Positions 45,354-54,522 of a stretch of 64,000 nucleotides of DNA are shown piece after piece. The DNA comes from AP-15 sp963736715 (GTDB taxonomy: Bacteria; Pseudomonadota; Alphaproteobacteria; ATCC43930; CGMCC-115725). The stretch is from contig CAVTQA010000010.1 of assembly GCA_963736715.1 (NCBI GenBank), positions 124,001-188,000 of the forward strand, read 5' to 3'. Position numbers and translations under genes: made by a program. The notes under the pieces were generated by a model. It did no database searches, was not told where the DNA came from, and saw nothing but the letters and a program-made list of their open reading frames with translations. Within the stretch, counting starts at the first letter, position 1. Every line of letters begins with the position of its first letter.

Positions 45354-47911
45354 GCGACGATATTAACGATGCGGTTAGGCACGACGATGACCTTGCGCGG
45401 CGGTCGGCCCTCGAGCCAGCGCAGCACCTGCGGCACCTCCAGGGCGGCGTTTTCTACGGCAGTCCTGTCCATATCCCGCGGTATTTCGAGCGTGCCGCGC
45501 AGCTTGCCGTTGACCTGGATGGCGATCGTTACATGCTCGTCGCGCGTCAGCTGCGGATCGGCGACGGGCCAGGGCTGATCAACGAGCAGGCCCTCGCCGC
45601 TGAGCGTCTGCCACATCTCCTCGGCGAGATGGGGCATCATCGGTCCGAGCAGCCGGGCCAGGGTTTCCAGGCCCTCGCGAAGCACCTCCGGTGCGCCGGG
45701 TTCGGACGACGGGAACTCCTCGAGCACGTTGGTCAGCTCGCGGATCCGCGCGACGGCGCGATTGAACCGGAATTTGTCCAGATCGTCGGTTACCGCAGCG
45801 ATCGTCTTGTGCGTTGACCGGCGGATGGCGTCGAGCGCCGGCGACAATGCGGAGGGCATTGGGGATCCGGCTAACGCCAACGGGACGGGGGGTTCGCTGA
45901 CCATCCGCCAGAGCCGGTTGACATAGCGCCAGATCCCTTCGATCCCGGTCTCGGTCCATTCGAGATCACGTTCCGGCGGGCTGTCGGACAGCAGGTATAG
46001 CCGGGCCGTATCGGCCCCGTAGGTATCGACGATCGCGTCGAGGCCGACGACGTTCTTTTTGGACTTGCTCATCTTTTCGTGCCGGCCCGCCGTGACCGGC
46101 CGGCCTGCGGTGTCGACGAGCCGGCCGTCGTCCGTGGTCTCGACCGCCTCGGGAAAGAGCCAGTCGCCGGTCTCGCTCTGATAAGTCTCGTGGCACACCA
46201 TGCCCTGCGTGAACAGTCCGGCGAAGGGCTCGTCGAGATTGAGATAGCCGCACCGCGTCAACGCCCGCATGAAGAAGCGGGAGTAGAGCAGGTGAAGGAC
46301 GGCATGCTCGATGCCGCCGATATATTGATCGACCGGCATCCAATAATCGACCGCCTCGCGGTCGAACGCGACGGGGGCGCGCGCCGAGCAATAACGCAGA
46401 AAATACCAGGATGAATCGAAGAATGTGTCGAGCGTGTCGGTCTCGCGGCAGGCCGGCCCGCCGCAACGCGGGCAAGCGACATGTTTCCAGGTCGGATGGT
46501 GATCGAGCGGATTGCCAGGCCGGTCGAAGCTGACGTCACGCGGCAGTACGACCGGGAGGTCTTGCTCTGGCACCGGCACGATGCCGCAAGCCGGGCAATG
46601 AATTAGGGGGATCGGGCATCCCCAATAACGCTGCCGCGACACCCCCCAATCGCGCAGCCGGTAGGCGATCGAGCGCTCGCCGCGGCGGAGTTGTTCGAGC
46701 CGCTCACCGGCGGCCCTTTTTGCCTCGGCGACAGAGAGGCCGTCGAGAAAGCCGGAGTTGAACAAGGTACCGTCATCCACATAGGCGGTGTCGCCGATCG
46801 CGAAGGATGCCGGGTCCACACCCGGCGGCAGCACCACCGGGATCACCGGCAGCCGGTATTTGCGTGCGAATTCAAGGTCGCGCTGGTCGTGCGCCGGGCA
46901 GCCGAAAATCGCACCCGTGCCGTATTCCATCAGCACGAAATTGGCGACATAGACCGGGACCCGGCGGTTGTCGTCGAACGGATGCACCGCTTCGAGCTCC
47001 GTGCGGTAGCCGCGCTTCTCGGCCGCTTCGATCACCGCTTCGCTCGTGCCCATGCGGTTGGATTCGGCAATGAAGGCGGCGAGATCGGGGTCTTTCTCGG
47101 CAAGGCGCAAGGCCATCGGGTGGTTCGGCGACAGCGCCAGGAAAGACGCGCCGAACAGCGTGTCCTGCCGCGTTGTGAAGACCTCGATCGGCTCGTTTTG
47201 GCCGGCAATGGCGAACAGAACGCGAGCGCCTTCGGAGCGGCCGATCCAGTTCTCCTGCATCAGCCGCACGCGCTCCGGCCAGCGCTCGAGCTTGCCGAGC
47301 GCCTCGAGCAGCTCATCGGTAAATGCTGTGATGCGCAAAAACCACTGCGACAAAAGCCGCTTTTCCACGATCGCACCCGAGCGCCAGCCGTGCCCGTCGA
47401 TCACCTGCTCGTTAGCGAGAACCGTGTTCTCGACCGGGTCCCAGTTGACCCAGGCCTCCTTGCGGTAGGCGAGCCCAGCCGCAAGGAAATCGAGAAACAT
47501 CTTTTGCTCGTGGCCGTAGTATCCCGGATGGCACGCAGCAATCTCGCGCGTCCAGTCGTAGCCGAAGCCCATGCGCTGCAACTGGTTGCGCATCGTGGCG
47601 ATGTTGTCGCGCGTCCAGTCGGCGGGATGCACCTTGGCGTCGATTGCCGCATTCTCCGCCGGCAGTCCGAAGGCGTCCCACCCCATCGGATGCAGAACAT
47701 TGAAGCCTTGCGCGCGGCGATAGCGGGCGACGAGATCGCCAATCGTGTAGTTCCGCACATGCCCGACATGCAATTTGCCGGACGGGTATGGGAACATTTC
47801 GAGAACATAATATTTTGGGCGCCCGGGCGCCGCCGCGACCTCGAACAGTCGCTTCTCGCGCCAGATGCGCTGCCATTTTGCTTCGCTTTCGCGGAAATTG
47901 TATCGCGACAT
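45350..47911 (-). CDS. leuS: Leucyl-tRNA synthetase
   Basis: 853 residues from the ATG at 47911 (MSRYNFRESEAKWQRIW). HIGH-type motif FPYPSGKLHVGHVRNY, CP1 editing domain with the FGCPAHDQRDLEFARKY region, zinc-finger-like CPRCGGPACRETDTLDTFFD, and KMSKS in HEKMSKSKKNVVG. Intact and of usual length. Confidence 0.98.
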   Translation of the reverse strand: MSRYNFRESEAKWQRIWREKRLFEVAAAPGRPKYYVLEMFPYPSGKLHVGHVRNYTIGDLVARYRRAQGFNVLHPMGWDAFGLPAENAAIDAKVHPADWTRDNIATMRNQLQRMGFGYDWTREIAACHPGYYGHEQKMFLDFLAAGLAYRKEAWVNWDPVENTVLANEQVIDGHGWRSGAIVEKRLLSQWFLRITAFTDELLEALGKLERWPERVRLMQENWIGRSEGARVLFAIAGQNEPIEVFTTRQDTLFGASFLALSPNHPMALRLAEKDPDLAAFIAESNRMGTSEAVIEAAEKRGYRTELEAVHPFDDNRRVPVYVANFVLMEYGTGAIFGCPAHDQRDLEFARKYRLPVIPVVLPPGVDPASFAIGDTAYVDDGTLFNSGFLDGLSVAEAKRAAGERLEQLRRGERSIAYRLRDWGVSRQRYWGCPIPLIHCPACGIVPVPEQDLPVVLPRDVSFDRPGNPLDHHPTWKHVACPRCGGPACRETDTLDTFFDSSWYFLRYCSARAPVAFDREAVDYWMPVDQYIGGIEHAVLHLLYSRFFMRALTRCGYLNLDEPFAGLFTQGMVCHETYQSETGDWLFPEAVETTDDGRLVDTAGRPVTAGRHEKMSKSKKNVVGLDAIVDTYGADTARLYLLSDSPPERDLEWTETGIEGIWRYVNRLWRMVSEPPVPLALAGSPMPSALSPALDAIRRSTHKTIAAVTDDLDKFRFNRAVARIRELTNVLEEFPSSEPGAPEVLREGLETLARLLGPMMPHLAEEMWQTLSGEGLLVDQPWPVADPQLTRDEHVTIAIQVNGKLRGTLEIPRDMDRTAVENAALEVPQVLRWLEGRPPRKVIVVPNRIVNIVA

Positions 47912-47978
47912 GGTTAGGGATCTGGCCACGATTGGGCCCGCCTGCAAGCCGGTTCGCCTGCCTCCCGGGACGTCGTCT

Positions 47979-48542
47979 TCAACTCGGCTTCGGTGTCCAG
48001 GCGCGCTTCAATTCCCGCGCTCGACCGAGGATCGCGTTTTCGAGATCGGTCTCGACCTGCCTTGCGATCGTGGTCTCTGCCCACTGCCCGTCCGCCGAGC
48101 GTTGCTGACGATCGACCGTTACGGACAGCGAATCGGAATGCAACGCTCGGGACAAGATGAAGACATTGATCCGGTAGCGGACATTCGGGTTTCCCGGCGG
48201 CGAGTACCAGTCGGTGACGATCGAACCGGTCAGCGGATCTTCCGAGGCGTATTTGACGAAATCGAGCGTGTCGTGCGCCGCTTGCCATAGAATCGGGCTT
48301 ACCGTCCGGCCGGTTTGCGGCCCCGGATCCTTGACGGATTCTTTCTTGGCGAGGCCGAGCACCGTGAAAATGTTTGCTTCGGTATCGATGTCCTCGGGCT
48401 CGCTCGATGACGCCTTCTGGGTCTCAGTTGCGCTCGGTTGTCCTTGCGCCTGTTGAGGTGGCGAGTTCGTCGCGCAGGCGGCGAGCGCCAACGAAAGACT
48501 TGCGGCAAGGGCTGCGGCGGCGCGGTAATGAGCAAGCGACAT
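47979..48542 (-). CDS. DUF3576 domain-containing lipoprotein
   Basis: 187 residues from the ATG at 48542. Lipoprotein signal AAALAASLSLALAACATN, a Gln/Ser-rich linker, then the DUF3576 domain (ALDFVKYASEDP-like TLDFVKYASEDPLTGSIVTDW, YRINVFILSRAL). A typical alphaproteobacterial lipoprotein located upstream of leuS; role unknown. Confidence 0.9.
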   Translation of the reverse strand: MSLAHYRAAAALAASLSLALAACATNSPPQQAQGQPSATETQKASSSEPEDIDTEANIFTVLGLAKKESVKDPGPQTGRTVSPILWQAAHDTLDFVKYASEDPLTGSIVTDWYSPPGNPNVRYRINVFILSRALHSDSLSVTVDRQQRSADGQWAETTIARQVETDLENAILGRARELKRAWTPKPS

Positions 48543-48572
48543 CGCGCGATCTTTGCCAGGAATGGATCTGCT

Positions 48573-49250
48573 ATGGAAGGGGTTATCGCAGCCAATCTGG
48601 CCGCAGTCCGGGAACGGATCGCGGCGGCGGCTCGGGCGGCCGACCGGGCGCCGGAAAGCGTGACGCTCGTCGCCGTCAGCAAAACTCATCCGGCGGCGAG
48701 CGTGCGGCAGGCGCTAATGGCAGGGCATCGAGTATTCGGCGAGAACCGGGTACAGGAGGCGCAGGCAAAGTATCCCGAGCTGCGCGAGGAATTTCCCGAT
48801 CTCGCCCTGCACCTGATCGGCCCTCTGCAGACCAACAAGTTGCGCGACGCGGTCGCGGGTTTCGATGTGATCGAGAGCGTCGACCGGCTGCGGCTCGCGC
48901 AGGCCCTGGCCAGGGAGATGGAGCATACTGGTCGCCGGCCACCCTGCCTGATCGAGGTGAACACCGGAGAGGAGCCGCAAAAGGCCGGCATCATGCCAGC
49001 CGATGCGGACAGGTTCATCGTCGAGTGCCGGGAGCGCCTCGACCTACCGATTATCGGCCTAATGTGCGTACCGCCGCTCGACGAGGAGCCGCCCCCGCAT
49101 TTCGCGCTGTTGCGCGAGATCGCCCGGCGCAACGACTTGCGGATCCTCAGCATGGGCATGAGCGCCGATTTCGAGAAGGCGATCCGCTTCGGCGCCACCC
49201 ACGTCCGGGTCGGCACCGCCATCTTCGGCGCCCGCGGCACGGATCGTTGA
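48573..49250 (+). CDS. yggS: YggS family pyridoxal-phosphate homeostasis protein
   Basis: 225 residues from the ATG at 48573. The PLP lysine is in LVAVSKTHP, followed by FGENRVQEAQAK, HLIGPLQTNKLR and LSMGMSADFEKAIRFGATHV-type end. Binds PLP and controls B6 and amino acid balance without catalysing a known reaction. Divergent from the DUF3576 gene, 30 bp apart. Confidence 0.95.
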   Translation: MEGVIAANLAAVRERIAAAARAADRAPESVTLVAVSKTHPAASVRQALMAGHRVFGENRVQEAQAKYPELREEFPDLALHLIGPLQTNKLRDAVAGFDVIESVDRLRLAQALAREMEHTGRRPPCLIEVNTGEEPQKAGIMPADADRFIVECRERLDLPIIGLMCVPPLDEEPPPHFALLREIARRNDLRILSMGMSADFEKAIRFGATHVRVGTAIFGARGTDR

Positions 49251-49260
49251 CTAGCGCCTG

Positions 49261-50368
49261 CTAGAGAAAATGCCCGCTGCGGGTTGCTTTGGTGCGGAGA
49301 TACCGCTCGTTGTGGCCGTTTGACGGGAATACGTGCGGCACACGCTCGGCGACACGAATGCCGTAGCGTTCGAGCGCAACCACTTTGTCCGGGTTGTTGG
49401 TCAGCAGCCGGACCATACCGAAACCCAGCTGCCGCAACATTTCCGCCGCCGGCAGATACACCCGCTCGTCGGCGTCGAAGCCCGAGCTGCTCGTTGGCGT
49501 CGAATGTGTCGAAGCCGGCATCCTGCAGCCGGTAAGCCCGCAGCTTGTTGACGAGCCCGATGCCGCGCCCTTCCTGTGCGAGGTAGAGCAGCACGCCACC
49601 GCCAGCCTCCGAGATCGCCGCGATGCCGCCCCGCAGCTGGTCGCCGCAGTCGCAGCGCAGGCTGGCGAGCAGGTCGCCGGTAAAGCACTCCGAATGCAGC
49701 CGCACCAAAACCGGCGCTGACGGATCGGGCGAGCCGATCAGGATTGCGAGATGTTCGAGGCCGCCATCGCGGGGGCGAAATGCAATCAGACGCGCATTTT
49801 CGGCATCGGCGAGCGGGACGCGCGCCTCGGCGACACGCTCTAGTCCGGCGGTCGCCGCGTCACGCTTGAAGACGGCGGCGGCATCGATGACCGCTAGATC
49901 CCCGCGGCGCGCAAAGAACGTCGCTTCACTTCTTCCAACGCGCAGGACGAGCGCCGCGGGCAACAGCGAGGCGAGCTTCGCCAAAGCGACTGCGGCAAGG
50001 GCGCCGCCTTTGGCGGGAAGCGGCTTGGAGCCGAAACCGGGCGGCTCCGCGCCGAGCGATGCTCCCGGATCGGCGAGATTGCGGATCACTGCCGCGGGCA
50101 ATTCGTCCGAGACGGAGATCGTCAAGGCGCCGGATAATTCGTCGCGCGCGGCAAGACCGAGCGCCACAGCACGCCGGCGCGTCAGAACCACCCGCGCCGG
50201 CGCCCGGGAGATCTCGCGTAGCCGCCGCAGGTTTTCCTCGCTCGCCAGCTCGGCGGCGACCGCAAGAACGTTGATCTCGTCGTCGCGGATCAGTACGGGC
50301 TCTCCGCGGCGGATCGCAGTGATGGACTCGCCAAGGGATGGCTGTGCAGTCGTCCTGGACTCGAGCAC
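49261..50368 (-). pseudogene. ribA: GTP cyclohydrolase II (RibA-like) with non-canonical N-terminal domain, frameshifted
   Basis: A GTG at 50368 with a strong GGGAGGAG site upstream is the likely start. Residues 1-170 are not a normal RibB domain. The GTP cyclohydrolase II part has the zinc cysteines in HSECFTGDLLASLRCDCGDQL and the GTP site QEGRGIGLVNKLRAYRLQDAG. One extra G in the GGG run at 49481-49483 shifts the end; corrected, it reads LGFDADERVYLPAAEML and LLTNNPDKVVALERYGI to the stop at 49261. It opens the GTP ring and releases formate. Its neighbours suggest a dedicated pathway rather than bulk riboflavin synthesis. Confidence 0.87.
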
Positions 50369-50433
50369 TCTCTTCTCCTCCCGCCCTCCATCATATGGCG
50401 TGCCGAGGCTTGCGCCAGCAACCTTATTCGACC

Positions 50434-51198
50434 TCACCTATGCGGGCGAGTGCACAGCAGAATGACAATGTCGGCGGCAAATGAATAGGCCAGCAGCCCG
50501 AGGGCCGCGGCGCAAGTGACTGCGGCCCAGCCAGCCAAAGTCGCCGGCACCAGCGCGATCGTCAGGCCGAGGCTCTGGATGACCGCGATCGTTTTGCGCC
50601 GCCGATCGGCGATCCGCCGCGGCGGCAACGGCCGGCGCAACAGCGGGACGGCCAGCGCCGCGGCAAGGTAGAAATATCGCATGCCGCCGATCGCGAGCAC
50701 CCAATAGGGAACGGCCTGCGCTTTTACGACGGTTATCGCGAGCACAAGGATGGCGAACGCATCGACCTCCAGGTCGAAACGCGCGCCAAACGCGGAAGCC
50801 AAGCCCTGGCGCCGGGCCGCCCATCCATCGGCGCCGTCGAGCATCAGCGCGGCCACGGCAATGGCGGCAAGGAGCCACCTCTCCGGCGCGCCGAGCGGTG
50901 CCGGCTCGATCGCTCGTGCGGCGAACAGGCAGGCGATTGCCGCCCTGACGAGCGTAATGCGGTTCGCCGCGCCGAGCCGGGGATGAGGATGGTGCGCGGC
51001 GAGCCCGCGCTCGACGGCGAAGATCAGGCCGGCGAACAGTGCGAGGCCGGTCAGCGCGGGAACGGCGCCAATCGCACCCCCGAACACTGGCACCGGGATT
51101 GCGATGAGGGCGAGCCCGAACGAGCGCGCAAAGAACGAATGCGCCTCGCGAAGGAGGGCGGGCGGTGAGGGTGAAGGCGAAGTGATCCCGGTCGACAT
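50434..51198 (-). CDS. CDP-alcohol phosphatidyltransferase family protein
   Basis: 254 residues from the ATG at 51198 (MSTGITSPSP). Six or so membrane helices; the CDP-OH motif is DGADGWAARR followed by GARFDLEVDA, holding the metal-binding aspartates. Such enzymes transfer a phospho-alcohol from a CDP-activated donor. It reads toward the ribA-like gene (65 bp) and is divergent from the dehydrogenase gene, with a 95-bp shared promoter region at 51199-51293. Confidence 0.9.
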   Translation of the reverse strand: MSTGITSPSPSPPALLREAHSFFARSFGLALIAIPVPVFGGAIGAVPALTGLALFAGLIFAVERGLAAHHPHPRLGAANRITLVRAAIACLFAARAIEPAPLGAPERWLLAAIAVAALMLDGADGWAARRQGLASAFGARFDLEVDAFAILVLAITVVKAQAVPYWVLAIGGMRYFYLAAALAVPLLRRPLPPRRIADRRRKTIAVIQSLGLTIALVPATLAGWAAVTCAAALGLLAYSFAADIVILLCTRPHR

Positions 51199-51293
51199 AT
51201 CAATGCGTTCGATGTATCTGGTGATCGTGCCCTGCCGGGACTCGATGAACAAGCGGCCGTCCGTCAGACCCTTCCGGGGCGGGGTTTATTCCG

Positions 51294-52265
51294 ATGCTTG
51301 AGGCGCGGGCGTTTTGGGTGACGGCCCCGGGCCAAGGGGAAATCAGGGCGCAGCGGCTGCGATCGCCGGCGCCCGGCGAACTGCTGATCCGGACACGCCG
51401 GAGCGCGATCAGCAGGGGCACCGAGAGCCTCGTTTTCCGTGGCGAGGTACCTGAGAGCGAATGGCGGCGGATGCGCTGTCCGTTCCAGGAGGGCGAGTTC
51501 CCGGCGCCCGTCAAATACGGCTATTCGGCCGTCGGAATTGTCGAGGACGGCCCGGCCGAGGCGCTCGGACGCCGGGTCTTCTGTCTGCATCCCCATCAGG
51601 ACCGGTTCATCGTGCCGAGCGATGCCGTCGTCGATGTTCCCGACGCGGTCCCGGACCGGCGTGCGACGCTTGCCGCCAATATGGAAACGGCGATCAACGG
51701 AATGTGGGATGCGGTGCCGGGTCCGGGAGACCGCATCACGGTGATCGGCGCCGGAGTCGTCGGCTGCCTCGTCGCCGCGCTCGCGGCGCAGTTGCCGGGC
51801 GCCGAGGTCGAGCTGATCGACATCGATCCGGCCCGCGAAAAAATCGCAGCGGCCGTAGGGTGCCGTTTTGCGACGCCGGAGCAGGCATCTCCCGAGGCCG
51901 ATCTGGTCGTTCACGCCAGCGGATCACCCGCCGGGCTCGCTACCGCGCTGACGATCGCCGGCTTCGAGGCGACCGTGCTCGAGTTGAGCTGGTACGGCAC
52001 CCGGATTGTGCCGCTCGCCCTCGGCGGCGCGTTTCATTCTCGCCGCCTGACCTTGCGCTCATCCCAGATTGGCGCTGTTCCGGCGGGCCGAGTGCAGCGC
52101 TGGTCGCATCGGCGCCGTTTGACGCTCGCCCTGTCGCTGTTGCGCGAACCGGTATTCGATGTCCTCCTTTCGGGCGAGATCGAATTTACCGCGTTGCCCG
52201 CATCGATGCCGCGGCTTGCGGCGCCATCGCCGGGCGTTCTCTGCCACACCGTACGGTACGACTAG
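51294..52265 (+). CDS. MDR-superfamily dehydrogenase without zinc cysteines (BchC-like)
   Basis: 323 residues. The catalytic-domain entry reads SAISRGTESLVF, where zinc-dependent alcohol dehydrogenases have a Cys; the structural-zinc cysteines are also missing. The NAD(P) loop is TVIGAGVVGCLVAAL. The ISxGTE signature resembles BchC-type dehydrogenases. Acts in an unidentified pathway with the PTPS-like and glycosyltransferase genes downstream. Confidence 0.88.
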   Translation: MLEARAFWVTAPGQGEIRAQRLRSPAPGELLIRTRRSAISRGTESLVFRGEVPESEWRRMRCPFQEGEFPAPVKYGYSAVGIVEDGPAEALGRRVFCLHPHQDRFIVPSDAVVDVPDAVPDRRATLAANMETAINGMWDAVPGPGDRITVIGAGVVGCLVAALAAQLPGAEVELIDIDPAREKIAAAVGCRFATPEQASPEADLVVHASGSPAGLATALTIAGFEATVLELSWYGTRIVPLALGGAFHSRRLTLRSSQIGAVPAGRVQRWSHRRRLTLALSLLREPVFDVLLSGEIEFTALPASMPRLAAPSPGVLCHTVRYD

Positions 52266-52310
52266 TCAGTCGCGGAGCGCGATTCCGCACGCGGCCCAGG
52301 AGCGCAGCCG

Positions 52311-52706
52311 ATGTACAGCATTACAGTCAGTCATCATTTCATGATCGCGCACAGCCTAGCCGGCGCGGTGTTTGGTCCGGCGCAGAGGCTGCACGGTGCG
52401 ACTTATGTCGTCGAGGCCGAGCTGCGGCGTGATTCGCTCGACGCCGACGGCATCGTCTGCGACATCGGCCGCGCTCTCGACCTGCTCCGGGCCGTCCTCA
52501 GCGAATTCGAATACCGCAATCTCGACGAATTGGCGGAGTTCCGCGGCCGGAACACGACGACCGAGTTTCTCGCCGGGGAAATTCATCGGCGTCTGGCGCG
52601 GCGGATCAAGGAGGGAGCGCTCGGCTCCGAGCGCATCGCCGGCCTGAAGGTGGTACTGCGTGAAAACCCGGTAGCCTGGGCCAGCTACGATGCCGAACTC
52701 GAATGA
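52311..52706 (+). CDS. 6-pyruvoyl-tetrahydropterin synthase / QueD-like protein with altered active site
   Basis: 131 residues. The PTPS fold is clear (SHHFMIAHSLAGAVFGPAQR, LHGATYVVEAEL, FEYRNLDELAEFRGRNTTTE). However, family members have C-x-x-LHGHNY; here the catalytic Cys position is Ala (PAQRLHGATY) and the second zinc His of HGH is Ala. The LDELAEF-NTTTE region that binds the pterin is kept. It probably binds a pterin-like ligand or does different chemistry. Overlaps the next gene by 4 bp. Confidence 0.87.
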   Translation: MYSITVSHHFMIAHSLAGAVFGPAQRLHGATYVVEAELRRDSLDADGIVCDIGRALDLLRAVLSEFEYRNLDELAEFRGRNTTTEFLAGEIHRRLARRIKEGALGSERIAGLKVVLRENPVAWASYDAELE

Positions 52707-53740
52707 CCGAGCTCGTCTTTGTCGTCCCGGGCAGGCTCGACCAGCTGACCGGCGGTTATCTTTATGACCGTCATATCATTGACGGGCTGCGGTCCCGTGG
52801 GCATGCGGCAAAGGTCATCGAGCTTGCCCCGGCTGATCGTGAAACGGCGTTAGCCGAACTCGCCGACGGCACCACGACGATCGTCGATGGCCTTGCGCTC
52901 CCCGATCTTGAACGGGCGGTCAAGTCCCATTGGCGCCGATTGCGGCTGGTCGCGCTCGTCCACCATCCACTCGCCGAGGAGACAGGGCTTTCCCGCGTGG
53001 CGGCAGAGCGCCTCGCTCGGCTCGAGGCTGCCGTGTTGCAACTGTTTCGCGGCGTCGTTTGTCCCAGCCCACGGACGGCTGCCGGGGTCGCGGCTTACAG
53101 CATCCCGCCCGACCGCATCTTCGTGATACCGCCGGGCACGGTAAAGCCGGACCGGCCCTTGCGGTCGCGGGGCGGCCCGGTTCGGTCGTTGCTCTGCGTC
53201 GCAAGCTTGATCCCGCGTAAAGGCCATCAAGTCCTCGTCGCGGCTTTGGCGCGCGTGCGGGACCTCGACTGGCGGCTGTTGTGTATCGGCTCGCTCGACC
53301 GTGATGCGCGCACGGCGCGATTGATCCGGCAGATGATAGCCGCAAAGCGCCTCGGTCGGCGCATTACCCTTGCAGGCGAGAAGCCGCCGCGGATGGTGAG
53401 GCGCGCCTATCGGGCGGCTGACGCCTTCGTGCTGCCGTCGCTCCACGAGGGTTACGGGATGGCCTTCGCGGAAGCGATGGCGCACGGCATCCCGATCATC
53501 GCAACCGCGGCCGGGGCAATTCCCGAGACCGTGCCCCGCGAGGCCGGGTTGCTGGTTCGGCCGAGCGATGCGGCGGCGCTGGCGCGTGCGCTGCGGCGGG
53601 TGATCGCAGAGCCGGCGCTGGCTGCGCGTCTTGCGGCAGGCTCGCGAGCCGCGGGTAGCCGCCTACCGGATTGGCGGCAAGCGACGGAACGATGGGAACA
53701 GGCCCTGCACCTGCTGGCCGGCCTTTCGCCCCGATCGTGA
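52703..53740 (+). CDS. Glycosyltransferase family 4 protein
   Basis: 345 residues with GT-B fold features: LLCVASLIPRKGHQVLVAAL in the C-terminal domain, then VLPSLHEGYGMAFAEAMAHGIPII with the E-x7-E motif, and AGAIPETV. It is translationally coupled to the PTPS-like gene, which links sugar transfer to the pterin-like pathway. Donor and acceptor unknown. Confidence 0.92.
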   Translation: MTELVFVVPGRLDQLTGGYLYDRHIIDGLRSRGHAAKVIELAPADRETALAELADGTTTIVDGLALPDLERAVKSHWRRLRLVALVHHPLAEETGLSRVAAERLARLEAAVLQLFRGVVCPSPRTAAGVAAYSIPPDRIFVIPPGTVKPDRPLRSRGGPVRSLLCVASLIPRKGHQVLVAALARVRDLDWRLLCIGSLDRDARTARLIRQMIAAKRLGRRITLAGEKPPRMVRRAYRAADAFVLPSLHEGYGMAFAEAMAHGIPIIATAAGAIPETVPREAGLLVRPSDAAALARALRRVIAEPALAARLAAGSRAAGSRLPDWRQATERWEQALHLLAGLSPRS

Positions 53741-53816
53741 TACGGCTTTGAATACGGGGACGACGGACGCAAATTGGACGCATAATGATCGCGCTAATCC
53801 CCCGTCGGGCGGGAAA

Positions 53817-54509
53817 ATGATGAGGGTTGGTCGTAAAATATTGATCATCGACGATGACGGCGCGTTGCGCCAATCGCTCGCAGAACAGCTCGATCTGCAT
53901 GAAGAATTCGCGAGCGTTCAGTGCGACAGGGCGGCTTCGGCATTGCAACTCGCGAGCACCGAGCGGTTCGACGCCATTCTGCTCGATGTTGGGCTCCCTG
54001 ATATGGATGGGCGGGACTTGTGCCGGCTGTTGCGTCGTGCCGGGGTGCAGGTGCCGATCATCATGCTGACCGGGGCAGACAGTGATGCCGACACCGTGCT
54101 CGGCCTCGATTCGGGCGCTGACGACTATGTGACAAAGCCGTTCCGCTTGAGCGTGTTGTTGGCGCGGCTGCGCGCCCATCTGCGGCAGAGCGAGCACAGC
54201 GACGACGCGGTGTTCACGATCGGCCCGTACACGTTCCGTCCGAGCGCCAAGCTCCTCCTCGATGCGACCGGCCGCAAGAAGGTCAGGTTGACCGAGAAAG
54301 AGACGGCGATCCTCAAATACCTCTACCGCGCCGGCGATCAGGCAATCGGGCGCGACACTCTTCTTGGCGAAGTATGGGGCTACAATGCAGGAGTGACGAC
54401 CCATACGCTGGAGACCCATGTGTACCGCCTTCGCCAAAAGATCGAGCGTGATCCGGCTCGCGCCGAGATCCTGGTGACGGAGCCGGGGGGCTACCGGCTC
54501 GTACCGTGA
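53817..54509 (+). CDS. Two-component response regulator, OmpR/PhoB type
   Basis: 230 residues. Receiver domain with acidic pocket IIDDDGALR, phospho-acceptor Asp in ILLDVGLPDMDG, switch Thr in IIMLTGADSD and Lys in DYVTKPFRLS; then a winged-helix domain (LTEKETAILKYLYR ... TLETHVYRLRQKIE). No histidine kinase gene adjoins, so the partner is unknown. It may control the surrounding glycosyltransferase genes. Confidence 0.95.
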   Translation: MMRVGRKILIIDDDGALRQSLAEQLDLHEEFASVQCDRAASALQLASTERFDAILLDVGLPDMDGRDLCRLLRRAGVQVPIIMLTGADSDADTVLGLDSGADDYVTKPFRLSVLLARLRAHLRQSEHSDDAVFTIGPYTFRPSAKLLLDATGRKKVRLTEKETAILKYLYRAGDQAIGRDTLLGEVWGYNAGVTTHTLETHVYRLRQKIERDPARAEILVTEPGGYRLVP

Positions 54510-54522
54510 GACGGCGGCGGCG

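Noticed and set aside
48686..49260. Extension of the RibA-like frame antisense to yggS
   Set aside because: It arises only because the frameshift at 49481 removes the true stop; the conserved RibA end lies in the other frame.
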